From Bacillota bacterium (lineage in GTDB: Bacteria > Bacillota > Clostridia > Christensenellales > UMGS416), in assembly GCA_023428265.1 (NCBI GenBank), contig JAEYYW010000059.1:1-15443 (forward strand): DNA of 15,443 nucleotides. The letters run 5' to 3'. Made by a program: the position numbers and the translations under genes. The notes beneath the pieces are model-generated. The model was given only the letters and a program-made list of their open reading frames with translations, did not search any database and was not told the origin of the DNA. Of the stretch, positions 15,283-15,443 are shown piece by piece; positions within the stretch are counted from its first letter, which is position 1, and every line of letters begins with the position of its first letter.

Positions 15283-15443
15283 ATGAGTGAAACCGATGAG
15301 ATCCTGGGCGAATATATCTGTATCAAGGCGTTGGAAAACGGCGTGCAGGTGATCGGCATGACCAGAGGCCGCGACACGCGTTTCCACCACACGGAAAAAA
15401 TTGACGCCGGCGAGGTGATGATCGCGCAGTTCACGGAGAACAC
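15283..15443 (+). CDS. mtrB: Tryptophan RNA-binding attenuation protein TRAP (5' part)
   Basis: The first 53 residues of a TRAP homologue, cut by the window edge; Bacillus TRAP has 75. TRAP forms an 11-subunit ring that, with tryptophan bound, wraps trp leader RNA at (G/U)AG triplets and causes termination. The match to the B. subtilis protein from memory is close: [16 protein letters not shown], then [11 protein letters not shown], then [11 protein letters not shown]. Residues matching tryptophan-site T25, Q47 and T49 and RNA-site K37 of B. subtilis are all kept. In Bacillus, mtrB follows mtrA (folE); here the gene stands behind its own intergenic region and is divergent from the NPCBM gene. 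No run of GAG/TAG triplets that would mark a target leader was noticed in the window. Confidence 0.92.
   Translation, partial: MSETDEILGEYICIKALENGVQVIGMTRGRDTRFHHTEKIDAGEVMIAQFTEN

Noticed and set aside
15072..15443. Minus-strand open frame at the right edge
   Set aside because: Antisense to the well-recognised TRAP gene, with no domain or start signal.

Overview
The window looks like a stretch of chromosome from a spore-forming Bacillota, most likely a G+C-rich member of the Clostridia. The evidence is a spore photoproduct lyase, a TRAP-type tryptophan RNA-binding protein, strong AGGAGG-like ribosome binding sites, frequent GTG/TTG starts and sigma-A-like promoters with perfect TATAAT boxes. 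I see no rRNA, tRNA, CRISPR array, phage gene or insertion sequence. The genus cannot be named from the sequence.

Layout, left to right. (1) 1-1404, plus strand: a terminator-like hairpin, then splB and a 53-residue protein with four CxxC knuckles. (2) 1401-2003, minus: a GNAT acetyltransferase that converges on the small zinc protein with a 4-nt overlap. (3) 2042-6923, minus: a complete branched-chain amino acid type ABC importer operon in the order livK-livH-livM-livG-livF. It has a structured leader, a 30-bp palindrome after livK and a hairpin after livF. (4) 7135-8117, plus: a stand-alone homocysteine S-methyltransferase domain with its own promoter. (5) 8218-10446, minus: a duplicated DUF1538 membrane protein translationally coupled to a duplicated P-II-like protein, followed by two hairpins. 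(6) 10605-12880, minus: small P-loop NTPase, threonine synthase and a DUF503/YlxP-like protein in one tight operon behind a good promoter. (7) 12927-13565, minus: a small membrane protein ending in a zinc ribbon, with a second zinc ribbon coded just downstream in another frame. (8) 13572-15062, minus: a membrane-anchored protein joining a DUF4145-like cytoplasmic part to an external NPCBM-like module, with Ser/Ala-rich repeats at its end. (9) 15283 to the right edge, plus: the start of mtrB (TRAP), divergent from (8).

Much of the window serves amino acid supply: import (Liv), methionine synthesis (homocysteine methyl transfer), threonine synthesis, tryptophan regulation (TRAP) and possibly P-II-like control of a transporter. 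The less ordinary items are the DUF1538/tandem P-II pair, the NPCBM-DUF4145 membrane protein, the SPL in which a serine replaces the usual hydrogen-donor cysteine, the zinc-ribbon pair split by a frame change, and palindromes at the liv and mtrB promoters. Long open frames antisense to thrC, the liv genes and the DUF1538 gene were judged to be shadows.
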